In this document: positions 5,592 through 12,001 of the stretch, one piece after another | Position numbering within the stretch: position 1 is the first letter of the stretch | How the letters are laid out: each line of letters opens with the position of its first letter | Assembly: GCA_031254995.1 (NCBI GenBank) | Contig: JAIRTJ010000036.1 | Location: 1-12,001, forward strand | Reading direction: 5' to 3' | Length of the DNA: 12,001 nt | DNA from: Eubacteriales Family XIII. Incertae Sedis bacterium | GTDB lineage: Bacteria; Bacillota; Clostridia; Peptostreptococcales; Anaerovoracaceae | Notes under the pieces: generated by a model | Told to the model about the DNA's origin: nothing | Databases searched by the model: none | Seen by the model: the letters and a program-made list of their open reading frames with translations, nothing else | Made by a program: the position numbers and the translations under genes

Positions 5592-6364
5592 CATCGGTCT
5601 CCTTCCGATTCCAAGAATTCCGCCGCGAAATCCATATACGCCTCCGCCCCTTTGGATTTCGGATCGTATTCCATGATCGGCATACCGTAGCTCGGAGCTT
5701 CGGCAAGTCGCACATTTCGCGGAATAACAGTCGTGTAAACCTTGTCTTTGAAATATTTTTTCACCTCTTCGACGACCTGAATCGAAAGATTCGTCCTGCC
5801 GTCGAACATGCTGAGGATGACGCCCTGTATCTCCAGTTCCGGATTCAGGTTTTGCTTTACCAGGTCGATGGTGCTCATCAATTGGCTGACGCCTTCCAAC
5901 GCGTAAAATTCGCACTGAATCGGTATGAGCACGCTTTCCACCGCCGTCAGCGAGTTGATGGTCAAAAGTCCAAGAGACGGCGGGCAGTCTATAAAGATGT
6001 ATTCGTAGTTATCCTTGATTTTTTCCACGGCCTTTTTCAGGCGGTGCTCTCTCCCCTCAAGCTGAACCAATTCTATTTCCGCGCCCGCCAATTGAACGCT
6101 GGCAGGCAGTATCTTGAGCTTCTTGATCGAAGTATCCAAGATCGCGAGGTTCGGGTCGAGGGTTTCGTCGATGAGAACCTCGTACATCGTGTATTCGAGT
6201 CCCTTTTTCGATATGCCCATTCCGCTCGTCGTATTCCCCTGCGGATCGATGTCCAAAATCAATACGCTCTTGCCTCGCAGCGCAAGACACGCCGCCAAAT
6301 TGATATTTGTCGTCGTCTTCCCCACGCCGCCCTTTTGGTTAAATATCGCAATTGTTTTTCCCAC
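5591..6364 (-). CDS. parA: Chromosome partitioning ATPase ParA (Soj)
   Basis: ParA/Soj is a Walker-type ATPase that dimerises on ATP, binds DNA non-specifically and, with ParB, positions origins; in Bacillus it also regulates DnaA. KGGVGKTTT (11-19) is the deviant Walker A with its signature lysine, LDIDPQGN (37-44) is the A' motif, and FIDCPPSLG (124-132) is Walker B. VIPRNVRLAEAPSYGMPI (213-230) is the typical C-terminal DNA-binding and interface region. Length is 257 residues, as usual. The start codon is GTG at 6364, supported by AGGAG (6371-6375) six bases upstream and by the family N-terminus directly after it. The gene leads the parA-parB operon, with parS about 135 bases upstream. Confidence 0.97.
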   Translation of the reverse strand: MGKTIAIFNQKGGVGKTTTNINLAACLALRGKSVLILDIDPQGNTTSGMGISKKGLEYTMYEVLIDETLDPNLAILDTSIKKLKILPASVQLAGAEIELVQLEGREHRLKKAVEKIKDNYEYIFIDCPPSLGLLTINSLTAVESVLIPIQCEFYALEGVSQLMSTIDLVKQNLNPELEIQGVILSMFDGRTNLSIQVVEEVKKYFKDKVYTTVIPRNVRLAEAPSYGMPIMEYDPKSKGAEAYMDFAAEFLESEGDR

Positions 6365-6456
6365 AGTGTTCTCCTCTCAAAACATCTGTCAATTTCCTTC
6401 CCCCTTTATTCTGTCCTCGGCAAATCCGAAGAAATTATTTTCTCGCGATGTCTATC

Positions 6457-6485
6457 ATTATACTATTTTGAGCTCGAAAAATCCA
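6457..6485 (-). promoter_or_regulatory. Predicted parA promoter
   Basis: A perfect TATAAT (6457-6462) on the minus strand with TGGATT (6480-6485) as a weak -35 at 17 bases would start transcription near 6450, giving a leader of about 85 bases before the GTG. The parS site begins 14 bases upstream of the -35 box, so spreading ParB could repress this promoter. A partial DnaA-box-like sequence (AAATCCACA, plus strand, 6479-6487, seven of nine matches) overlaps the -35. Confidence 0.5.
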
Positions 6486-6492
6486 CACCCGC

Positions 6493-6522
6493 GCGAAAAT
6501 GTTTCACGTGAAACATTTTCGC
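6493..6522. promoter_or_regulatory. parS centromere site in a 30-bp perfect palindrome
   Basis: TGTTTCACGTGAAACA (6500-6515) is a perfect match to the consensus parS 16-mer bound by ParB/Spo0J. The palindrome continues without mismatch for seven more bases on each side (6493-6499 and 6516-6522), to 30 bp in all. It lies just upstream of the parA promoter, as expected for an origin-proximal parS cluster. No second copy is visible in the window. Confidence 0.97.
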
Positions 6523-6528
6523 CGTCGC

Positions 6529-6633
6529 TTTCCGGCGGGAAATGCGCCCGCGCCTGCATTTGCGCGGCAAACCGGATATTTCAGATAACCGGGCTCACGA
6601 TCTTTGCCGCTTATCCGAGATTTTCTTTCGGAT
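6529..6633. repeat. Chain of overlapping inverted repeats between parS and the AT-rich island
   Basis: Several perfect stems follow one another. TTTCC/GGAAA lies at 6529-6542, AAATGC/GCATTT at 6540-6561 and CCGCGC/GCGCGG at 6548-6567. GCGGCAAA/TTTGCCGC lies at 6564-6610, with an inner CCGG/CCGG stem at 6572-6575 and 6589-6592. ATCCGA/TCGGAT lies at 6613-6633. Some are mutually exclusive. No ORF of note and no clear promoter lies here. A structured RNA, a DNA-level protein-binding region or chance are all possible. Confidence 0.4.
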
Positions 6634-6650
6634 GCCGCGTCGCCTGCCGT

Positions 6651-6684
6651 TTCAATTATTTACAATATTGTTGTATTTTAGAAT
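6651..6684. other. AT-rich island with ACAATATTGT palindrome
   Basis: This 34-base stretch is strongly AT-rich and contrasts with the GC-rich surroundings. It contains the 10-bp palindrome ACAATATTGT (6662-6671) and TTATTTACA (6656-6664), which differs from the relaxed DnaA-box consensus TTATNCACA at one position. No promoter with proper spacing could be placed in it on either strand. It may be an easily melted segment or a regulator site. Confidence 0.35.
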
Positions 6685-6711
6685 GTCGCTTGCGAGCGCC
6701 TTCTTCAATCC

Positions 6712-6785
6712 CCCCGCGCGGAAACATCGGCAAGGCGAAATCGACTCAAGTCCGTTGCCTCTGACGAACCGGCGGAAGCGCGGGG
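6712..6785 (-). repeat. Structured element immediately downstream of rsmG
   Basis: CCCCGCGC (6712-6719) and GCGCGGGG (6778-6785) form a perfect 8-bp GC stem. Inside are GGCAA (6729-6733) pairing with TTGCC (6755-6759), and GACT/AGTC (6743-6746 and 6749-6752). The element starts 11 bases past the rsmG TAA, a natural place for a transcription end signal or 3' stabilising structure. It has no T tract, so it is not a standard intrinsic terminator, and the arm layout does not fit a tRNA. Confidence 0.35.
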
Positions 6786-6796
6786 CGCGAGCGGGT

Positions 6797-7552
6797 TTAA
6801 AGCGGGACTTTCTTAGGCGTTCCGGCTTTTCTCGGATATGTCGAGGGCGTTGGGCCTGCTTTTTTCAGGACGATGATACTGTGACCGGCGTTTCGCCGCG
6901 CGCTTGCGCACCCCGAGTTTTCGACGGGTGCAAGCGCGGCATCCCTGATTTCCGCATCCGGCGCGCCGCCGAGCAATTGCCGCGCCAAGCGACTGTCATC
7001 GATCTCTCCCGCCGCTTTCAATGTTTTATACGCATAGAGAAATCCGCCGGACTTGAGGAAGGGAAAGCAGTATTCCGAGAGAACGGACAGCTTATCCACA
7101 GCTCTGCTCACGCAGAGATCGAAACGCTCGCGGAGCTTCGCGTCTCGTCCCGCGTCTTCCGCGCGACTGTGCAGGACGGAGACGTTTTCGAGATTCAGCG
7201 CGGCGACGGCATCTTCCAAAAATGCCGTTCTCTTTCCGAGGGAATCCAAGAGCAAAAAGTTCTTGCGCGGATAGATCAAGGCCAGAGGGACGCCGGGGAA
7301 GCCCGCGCCGGTTCCGACATCGACGACGTATTCGGCCGCCTCGATTTCCGACCAGCCGTAACATCTGACGGAATCCAACAGGTGCTTGTCGATGAACTCG
7401 TCTTCGTCCGTAACGGTCGTGAGATTGATGACTTCGTTTCGCTCCAGCACAAGTCGCATGAATGTCCTCATTGAGAACGCCGTCTCTTCCGCGTTCGGTA
7501 TGCCGAGCGCGACGAGTCCGCTCACGAGCCTGCCCGTCTCAAGTCCCTTCAT
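6797..7552 (-). CDS. rsmG: 16S rRNA (guanine-527) N7-methyltransferase RsmG (GidB)
   Basis: RsmG uses SAM to methylate G527 in the 530 loop of 16S rRNA; its loss gives low-level streptomycin resistance in many bacteria. NLTTVTDEDEFIDKHLLDSV (43-62) is the conserved N-terminal block, and VVDVGTGAGFPGVPLAL (76-92) is the SAM-binding motif I with the PG signature. SRAVDKLSVLSEYCFPFLKSGG is the conserved motif near the active site. Length is 251 residues, slightly long, with a basic Pro/Lys-rich tail (about 229-251) beyond the last core strand. The ATG at 7552 lies inside the end of mnmG (14-base overlap), so translation is probably coupled. It is the last gene of the jag-mnmE-mnmG-rsmG series. 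Confidence 0.96.
   Translation of the reverse strand: MKGLETGRLVSGLVALGIPNAEETAFSMRTFMRLVLERNEVINLTTVTDEDEFIDKHLLDSVRCYGWSEIEAAEYVVDVGTGAGFPGVPLALIYPRKNFLLLDSLGKRTAFLEDAVAALNLENVSVLHSRAEDAGRDAKLRERFDLCVSRAVDKLSVLSEYCFPFLKSGGFLYAYKTLKAAGEIDDSRLARQLLGGAPDAEIRDAALAPVENSGCASARRNAGHSIIVLKKAGPTPSTYPRKAGTPKKVPL
7092..7100 (+). promoter_or_regulatory. Perfect DnaA-box match inside rsmG
   Basis: TTATCCACA is identical to the consensus DnaA box. It lies within the rsmG coding sequence, about 580 bases from parS. A single exact 9-mer can occur by chance, and nearby sites are only partial matches, so function is uncertain. Confidence 0.35.
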
Positions 7553-9470
7553 TTCGCATTCCCCCGGCTTTCATTCGTTCCAAATGCACCAACAGCACGT
7601 TGATGTCCGCAGGCGAAACGCCGGATATTCTCGAAGCCCGTCCCACGGATTGCGGTCGAGCTTCGCTCAGCTTCTGCGCGGCTTCAGGACGTATGCCATT
7701 CAGCGAACTGTAATCGATATCGTCCGGTATTCGCTTGTTTTCGAGCTTTTTGAAGCTCTCGATTCGCCTGTTCTGCTTGTCCGCGTAGCCCGCGTATTTG
7801 ATCTGTATCTCCGCCTGCCTGCGCGCGTAAGGCGTGACTTCCGGTCTGTCCTTGTCCGCCGCGCGAAGGAGTTCGTAGGTTACCTCCGGCCTTTTCAGCA
7901 AGTCCGCGAGACTGATTTTACCGTGTATTTTTCCGCATTCTCCTCGCGCGTCATCGATGTGTTCGAGAAAACGCGCGGCTTCGTCCGCCGAGACGAAGGT
8001 TTGCCGCAGTCTCGCGATTTCGGTCTCCGTATCCCTCTTGTTTTTCAGATATCGCTCGTATCGTTCGCGAGAGGCAAGCCCGAGCTCAAAGCCCTTTTCC
8101 GTAAGCCGCAGATCCGCGTTGTCCTGTCTGAGGATCAGACGAAACTCCGCGCGGGAGGTCATGATTCTATACGGTTCCTCCGTCCCCTTCGTGACGAGGT
8201 CGTCTATGAGCACGCCTATATACGCCTCCGACCGATCCGGGACGAACGCCGCTTTGCCGTCGATCTTGCGAGCCGCGTTGATACCCGCGATCAATCCCTG
8301 TGCCGCTGCCTCCTCGTAACCTGAGCTGCCGTTGATCTGTCCCGCAAAGAACAGGTTTTCAACCTCGCGGTGCTCCAAGCTGCAACGCAAGGAAAGCGGA
8401 TCGATGCAATCGTACTCGATGGAATATGCGTAACGGGAAAATTCCGCGCGTTCCAGACCCTCGATGGAGCGATAAAACGCGACCTGTATATCCTCCGGGA
8501 GACTGGTGCTCATGCCTTGCACGTAGACTTCCTCGGTTGAAATACCTTCCGGTTCTAAGAATATTTGGTGGCTCTTCCTCTCCGGAAAACGACTGACCTT
8601 ATCCTCGACAGACAGGCAATAACGCGGGCCGACGCCCGTTGTATATCCTCCGTAGGGTGCGGTTTTTTCGATGTTTTCCGCTACGATCGCGTGAGATTTC
8701 TCATTGGTTCGCGTAAGCCAGCACGAGCGTTTATTTCCTCCGATGTCGTCGTTCATAAACGAAAACGGGATGATTTCATCGTCGCCCTTCTGTTCCTTCA
8801 ACTTGGAATAGTCCAAGGTGTGCGCCAAAATCCTCGCGGGCGTGCCCGTCTTGAACTTTCGCAACGCGAAACCCTTTTCTCTCAATTTTTCAGCCAGAAT
8901 CAGGGACGGCGACAGCCCCGACGGTCCGCTCGGCCACGAAGCGTCGCTGACGTGTATCCGCCCGTCGAGATAGGTGCCTAGGGCGAGGATCACGGTCTTT
9001 CCGCGATAAACAGCTCCCGATTTCAAGACGACGCCCGCGACGCGCTTTCCGTCGGCGCGAAAACCCCCCGTCTCAAACAGGATATCCACGACCTCTCCCT
9101 GCCTGAGGTGAAGGTTTTCCTGTTTTTCGAGCGTGTGCTTCATCTCCTCATGGTAACGCTGTTTGTCGGCTTGCGCTCTCGGGGAATGCACCGCGGGCCC
9201 CTTGGCCGTATTCAGCATGCGGCTCTGGATGAAGGTCTTGTCGATATTGATGCCCATCTCGCCGCCGAGCGCGTCGATCTCCTTGACCAACTGTCCCTTT
9301 CCCGTACCCCCGACGGAGGGATTGCACGGCATCATCGCGACGGACTCCATACTGATTGTAAGAACAAGCGTTCTCTTTCCGAGGCGAGCCGCGGCGAGCC
9401 CGGCTTCGCACCCCGCGTGCCCCGCGCCGACCACGATCGCATCATAGCTCTCCGTCTCATACAACGCCAT
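7539..9470 (-). CDS. mnmG: tRNA uridine-5-carboxymethylaminomethyl modification enzyme MnmG (GidA)
   Basis: MnmG is the FAD-binding partner of MnmE. The complex adds an aminomethyl or carboxymethylaminomethyl group to C5 of the wobble uridine (U34) in certain tRNAs, using methylene-tetrahydrofolate. VVGAGHAGCEAGLAAARLG (13-31) is the Rossmann FAD-binding GxGxxG motif. MPCNPSVGGTGKGQLVKEIDALGG (47-70) is an invariant block containing a conserved Cys. GPRYCLSVEDKV with the following FPERKSHQIFLEPEG is the family signature with the second conserved Cys. The C-terminal helical domain ends with SRISGVSPADINVLLVHLER, typical of the tRNA-binding end. Length is 643 residues, as usual. The ATG at 9470 has AAAGGG (9479-9484) eight bases upstream. 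It lies 71 bases after mnmE and overlaps rsmG by 14. Confidence 0.97.
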   Translation of the reverse strand: MALYETESYDAIVVGAGHAGCEAGLAAARLGKRTLVLTISMESVAMMPCNPSVGGTGKGQLVKEIDALGGEMGINIDKTFIQSRMLNTAKGPAVHSPRAQADKQRYHEEMKHTLEKQENLHLRQGEVVDILFETGGFRADGKRVAGVVLKSGAVYRGKTVILALGTYLDGRIHVSDASWPSGPSGLSPSLILAEKLREKGFALRKFKTGTPARILAHTLDYSKLKEQKGDDEIIPFSFMNDDIGGNKRSCWLTRTNEKSHAIVAENIEKTAPYGGYTTGVGPRYCLSVEDKVSRFPERKSHQIFLEPEGISTEEVYVQGMSTSLPEDIQVAFYRSIEGLERAEFSRYAYSIEYDCIDPLSLRCSLEHREVENLFFAGQINGSSGYEEAAAQGLIAGINAARKIDGKAAFVPDRSEAYIGVLIDDLVTKGTEEPYRIMTSRAEFRLILRQDNADLRLTEKGFELGLASRERYERYLKNKRDTETEIARLRQTFVSADEAARFLEHIDDARGECGKIHGKISLADLLKRPEVTYELLRAADKDRPEVTPYARRQAEIQIKYAGYADKQNRRIESFKKLENKRIPDDIDYSSLNGIRPEAAQKLSEARPQSVGRASRISGVSPADINVLLVHLERMKAGGMRNEGT

Positions 9471-9473
9471 GCG

Positions 9474-9509
9474 TCATACCCTTTCACGCGCCTGCCTGTC
9501 TGCGCGCAT
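9474..9509 (-). CDS. Possible 11-codon leader ORF before mnmG
   Basis: ATG at 9509 opens MRADRQARERV and stops at TGA (9476-9474), three bases before and in frame with the mnmG ATG. It has GGAG nine bases upstream, arguably as good a ribosome-binding site as that of mnmG itself, whose own AAAGGG lies within this ORF. It could tune mnmG translation by coupling. The peptide is Arg-rich. There is no homology to judge by, and chance is quite possible. Confidence 0.25.
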   Translation of the reverse strand: MRADRQARERV

Positions 9510-9541
9510 ACCGAAAATCTCCGTTCTCCTCTTCGTCGCGA

Positions 9542-10975
9542 TTATTTTCCGATGCAAAATCTCGAAAAAACGCGATCGAGAATGTCGTCCGTGACCGTCT
9601 GTCCCGTTATTTCCCCCAAGGCGTCGTAGGCGTCTCGAATATCAGTCTCCGCAAAATCGAACGCCTCCTCGCGACGCAACGCCTCGAGTGCGCTTTCCGC
9701 CCCCGCGTCCGCGCGCATGAGCAGAGCCTTGTGACGCGCGTTCGTCACCAAGAGGCTTTCTCCCTGTTTGACGCGACCGCCGTAAACCTCATGTTCGATG
9801 TACTCTTCAATGTTTTCGACGCCTTCTCCCGTCGTCGCTGACACGACGATCGCGGAGACGCCGGGCAATAGTCTCAATATCTCATCCCTGTCGATTCTCT
9901 GCGGCAGATCGCTCTTGTTGACGATGGCGAGCGCGGGAATTTCATTGGCTCGCTCGCCCAAAAGCGAACAAATCTCGAGATCTTCGCCATCGAGCGCGCC
10001 GCTCCCGTCAAATGTCAGAAAGATGAGATCTGCTTTGCGCAGAGCTTCCTTCGTCCGCTCGATGCCGAGAGCCTCGACGGCTGTTTCCGCATCGCGAAGG
10101 CCCGCCGTATCCGTAAGCCTGACGGGAATGCCCCTTATGCTCGCGTACTCGTCTATGCTGTCCCTCGTCGTTCCGGGCAATTCGGAAACGATGGCCCTGT
10201 TTTCCCGCAACAGCGCGTTGAGCAAGGAGGATTTGCCGACGTTTGGCTTTCCGACGATCGCGACGCTGATTCCGTCTCGGATCATTCTGCCCGTTTCCGA
10301 GGAGGAAATAAGCTCGTTCAGATCCTTCCTTATGTCGTTCAGCCTGTCCTCGAACGAACGGACATTTCCGTCGTCATCCGAAGAAGCATCCTCCTCCGGA
10401 TAATCCATGTACACCGTCATCTCCGCGAGAATATCCGTCAATCGCTCCCTCAGATCGCGGATTCGTTCGGACAGCCGCCCCTCGAGTTGACCTAGCGCGG
10501 CGTCGTAACCGCGATCCGTCTTTGCCTTGATCAGGTCGATGACGGCATCGGCGCGAGCCAGATCGATGCGCCCGTTTAAAAAAGCTCGTTTCGTGAATTC
10601 GCCGGCGGCCGCAGGCGCGGCGCCGCATTCGAGAGTCTTATCCAATATGCGACGAAGGGATATGACGCTGCCGTGACAATGTATCTCCGCCACATCCTCT
10701 CCCGTGTATGTGTGCGGCGCGCACATGAAAACGACAAGAACCTCGTCGAGCGTTTCGCCCGACAGAGGATCCTCGATGAAACCGTAATACATCTTCTTGT
10801 CTTGAAATACGCGCCTGCGACCTGCGGAAAGCCGCGCGCTCCTCTTTTTTCCGGACTCGCCGCCCCTGCGAAACAACCTGTCGAGTATCTCGCCCGCGCG
10901 ATCGCCGCTTATCCTTACGATACCTATGCCGCCTTCGCCGTAGGCGGTGGAAACGGCAGCTATTGTCTCACGCAT
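9542..10975 (-). CDS. mnmE: tRNA modification GTPase MnmE (TrmE)
   Basis: MnmE is a potassium-activated GTPase that works with MnmG in wobble-uridine modification. From the ATG at 10975 it is 477 residues. The N-terminal folate-binding domain starts MRETIAAVSTAYGEGGIGIVRISG, matching the family's DTIAA opening. The helical region is interrupted by the Ras-like G domain: GKPNVGKSS (242-250, G1), PGTTRD (267-272, G2), DTAG (289-292, G3) and NKSD (353-356, G4). The protein ends FCIGK, the invariant C-terminal motif whose Cys is essential in E. coli. A GTG at 10984 is an alternative start, but the family N-terminus and a GGTGG five bases before the ATG favour 10975. It sits between jag (43 bases upstream) and mnmG. 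Confidence 0.97.
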   Translation of the reverse strand: MRETIAAVSTAYGEGGIGIVRISGDRAGEILDRLFRRGGESGKKRSARLSAGRRRVFQDKKMYYGFIEDPLSGETLDEVLVVFMCAPHTYTGEDVAEIHCHGSVISLRRILDKTLECGAAPAAAGEFTKRAFLNGRIDLARADAVIDLIKAKTDRGYDAALGQLEGRLSERIRDLRERLTDILAEMTVYMDYPEEDASSDDDGNVRSFEDRLNDIRKDLNELISSSETGRMIRDGISVAIVGKPNVGKSSLLNALLRENRAIVSELPGTTRDSIDEYASIRGIPVRLTDTAGLRDAETAVEALGIERTKEALRKADLIFLTFDGSGALDGEDLEICSLLGERANEIPALAIVNKSDLPQRIDRDEILRLLPGVSAIVVSATTGEGVENIEEYIEHEVYGGRVKQGESLLVTNARHKALLMRADAGAESALEALRREEAFDFAETDIRDAYDALGEITGQTVTDDILDRVFSRFCIGK

Positions 10976-11018
10976 CACTGCCACCGCCGCGCGCGCTTTT
11001 CAAAATCGGGACGCGAGC

Positions 11019-11936
11019 TCATTTCTTTTCGATGACGACTCGCCTGTACGGCTCTTCTCCCTCGCTTCTCGTCGCTACGCCGTTGAACGTCTGCAAGGTC
11101 GAGTGTATCACCTTTCTTTCATAGGGATTCATCGGTTCCAGCCGAACGCTGCGCCCGCTTTTTTGAACCTTTTTCGCGAGTTTTGCGGCCAGGCGTTCAA
11201 GGGTCTTTTCCCTTCTCGAGCGATAGCCTTCCACATCGATGATGACCCTTCTGTATTCCTCTTTTTCCTTATTTGCTACCAAATTCGTAAGATATTGGAT
11301 GGCGTCCAAGGTCTGCCCCCGTTTGCCGATGACGGTCTTCGCGTCCGTCCCCGAGACCTCTATGAAAACGCATTCGTCGTTGACAAAGGTCTTGACGACT
11401 ACGTCTATATTCATGTTTGCGATGATGTCCTTCAAGAATAAAGAGGCTTCATTGTCCGTCGTTTCCGTGAGATTTTCGGGGCGTTCGCTCAGAGACGGCC
11501 TGCCCGAAAGATCGAAATCGTCGAAATCCTCATCCTTCTCGGCGAAACGTTCGCCCGGTTTTTCGTCGCGCCGGTCGTTTCTGATTCTTCTGTCGCCTCG
11601 ATTCTCTCCGCCGTTTCTGCGAGATCCGCCGTCGCCGCGTCCTCGGCCTCCGGACGAAGAGCCTCCCGACGTCTGCGGCTTGTTCTTCTTTCGCAGATCG
11701 CGGTTCGCCTTCTTTCCCTCACCCTTTTCGGAAGCTTTTCCCTTGGACTCCGCCTCTTTCTCCGCATGAATCTTCTCCACACGCACCTTGGCGAGTTTTG
11801 ATCCCAAACCGAGAAAACCCTTTGAAGGCTCTTCCAAGACCGTGACCATTACCTGATCTTCCGTAAGTCCCAAATCCTCCAACGCGAGCCTTACCGCCTC
11901 GTCGACGTCTCTTCCCCATTTTTCGGAATAATCCAT
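11019..11936 (-). CDS. jag: RNA-binding protein Jag/KhpB (Jag_N, KH and R3H domains)
   Basis: Jag (also called KhpB or EloR) is an RNA-binding protein that pairs with KhpA in Firmicutes and influences cell elongation and peptidoglycan synthesis; it is often encoded just after yidC/spoIIIJ. Residues 1-53 are the Jag_N domain with its KGFLGLGSKLAKV motif (39-51). A low-complexity, highly charged linker follows (about 56-160), rich in Lys, Arg, Gly and Asp, with GGRGRGDGG and repeated Arg-Asp pairs. The KH domain (about 168-235) carries the VIGKRGQTL loop (202-210). The R3H domain ends the protein, with NPYERKVIHSTL (270-281) carrying its Arg and His. AAGGAG lies ten bases upstream of the ATG. 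Length is 305 residues, long for the family because of the linker. Confidence 0.95.
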   Translation of the reverse strand: MDYSEKWGRDVDEAVRLALEDLGLTEDQVMVTVLEEPSKGFLGLGSKLAKVRVEKIHAEKEAESKGKASEKGEGKKANRDLRKKNKPQTSGGSSSGGRGRGDGGSRRNGGENRGDRRIRNDRRDEKPGERFAEKDEDFDDFDLSGRPSLSERPENLTETTDNEASLFLKDIIANMNIDVVVKTFVNDECVFIEVSGTDAKTVIGKRGQTLDAIQYLTNLVANKEKEEYRRVIIDVEGYRSRREKTLERLAAKLAKKVQKSGRSVRLEPMNPYERKVIHSTLQTFNGVATRSEGEEPYRRVVIEKK

Positions 11937-11942
11937 TTTGCT

Positions 11943-12001
11943 TTATCTCCTTCTCAGACGCTTCTGCGCTTTTTCGTTTCTAAGTGTTTTTATTTGCGCT
12001 T
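11943..12001 (-). CDS. yidC: C-terminal tail of the upstream gene, probably membrane insertase YidC/OxaA
   Basis: One minus-strand frame is open from the right edge to a TAA at 11945-11943 and codes AQIKTLRNEKAQKRLRRR. A highly basic C-terminal tail is typical of YidC/OxaA/SpoIIIJ insertases, and yidC is the usual gene directly before jag. The stop lies six bases before the jag ATG, and the jag Shine-Dalgarno (11947-11952) overlaps the end of this frame, as in tight operons. Naming rests on position and charge, not on homology. Confidence 0.5.
   Translation of the reverse strand, partial: AQIKTLRNEKAQKRLRRR

Noticed and set aside
5402..6511. 369-codon open frame on the plus strand
   Set aside because: It lies opposite parB and parA, both of which have complete families of motifs. 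The antisense product matches nothing and ends inside parS.
6712..6785. tRNA-like structure
   Set aside because: The 74-base length and the GGTTCG on the minus strand were suggestive, but the outer stem is 8 bp, there is no D arm or five-base anticodon stem in the right place, and no CCA end.
6542..7474. 310-codon open frame on the plus strand, covering much of the rsmG-parA gap
   Set aside because: Its second half is antisense to rsmG, and the first half crosses the inverted repeats. No ribosome-binding site or domain was seen, so the gap is treated as non-coding.
1..12001. CRISPR arrays, insertion sequences, prophage or horizontally acquired islands
   Set aside because: No regularly spaced repeats, transposase, integrase or terminal repeats were seen, and gene content is conserved origin-region core genome throughout.

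Overview
The window is a chromosomal replication-origin-proximal block of a bacterium of the Firmicutes (Bacillota) type, most likely a Clostridia-like lineage. The evidence is the conserved gene run (yidC)-jag-mnmE-mnmG-rsmG-parA-parB on the minus strand, a perfect parS site beside parAB, and walJ (yycJ), rlmH, ftsB/divIC and rsmA nearby. Base composition is roughly balanced and looks even across the genes. I see no sign of insertion sequences, phage, tRNA or rRNA genes, or CRISPR. The exact taxon cannot be fixed from the sequence alone.

Layout, left to right. 1-665 (minus): the 5' end of rsmA, cut by the left edge, downstream of an ftsB/divIC-like division gene. 666-1061: a divergent regulatory region with a strong ftsB promoter, a UUCG-loop hairpin and a near-consensus promoter for a small ArsR-family regulator (1062-1421, plus). 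1447-2722 (minus): rlmH and walJ, one base apart. 2723-2848: a 126-base divergent region in which the walJ transcript is predicted to have a leader of about 10 bases and the rnhA transcript none. 2849-3430 (plus): an RNase HI with a long insertion. 3471-4628 (minus): a PAS-PP2C serine phosphatase. 4686-6364 (minus): parA-parB, translationally coupled. 6365-6796: a 432-base intergenic region with the parA promoter, parS, several inverted repeats and an AT-rich island. 6797-11936 (minus): rsmG, mnmG, mnmE and jag (khpB), probably one operon read from a yidC gene whose last 18 codons appear at the right edge.

How the genes work together. MnmE and MnmG form the enzyme that modifies the tRNA wobble uridine. 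RsmG, RlmH and RsmA are three rRNA methyltransferases acting on 16S or 23S rRNA. Jag/KhpB and YidC link RNA binding and membrane insertion to envelope growth. ParA, ParB and parS organise and segregate the origin. FtsB acts at the division septum. RNase HI and WalJ relate to genome maintenance and to cell-wall or division coordination. The less expected parts are the PP2C phosphatase directly after parB, the ArsR regulator with a long leader, the enlarged RNase HI, and the structured intergenic region between rsmG and parA. The window is mostly conserved core genome; I do not see a convincing wholly new multi-gene system.
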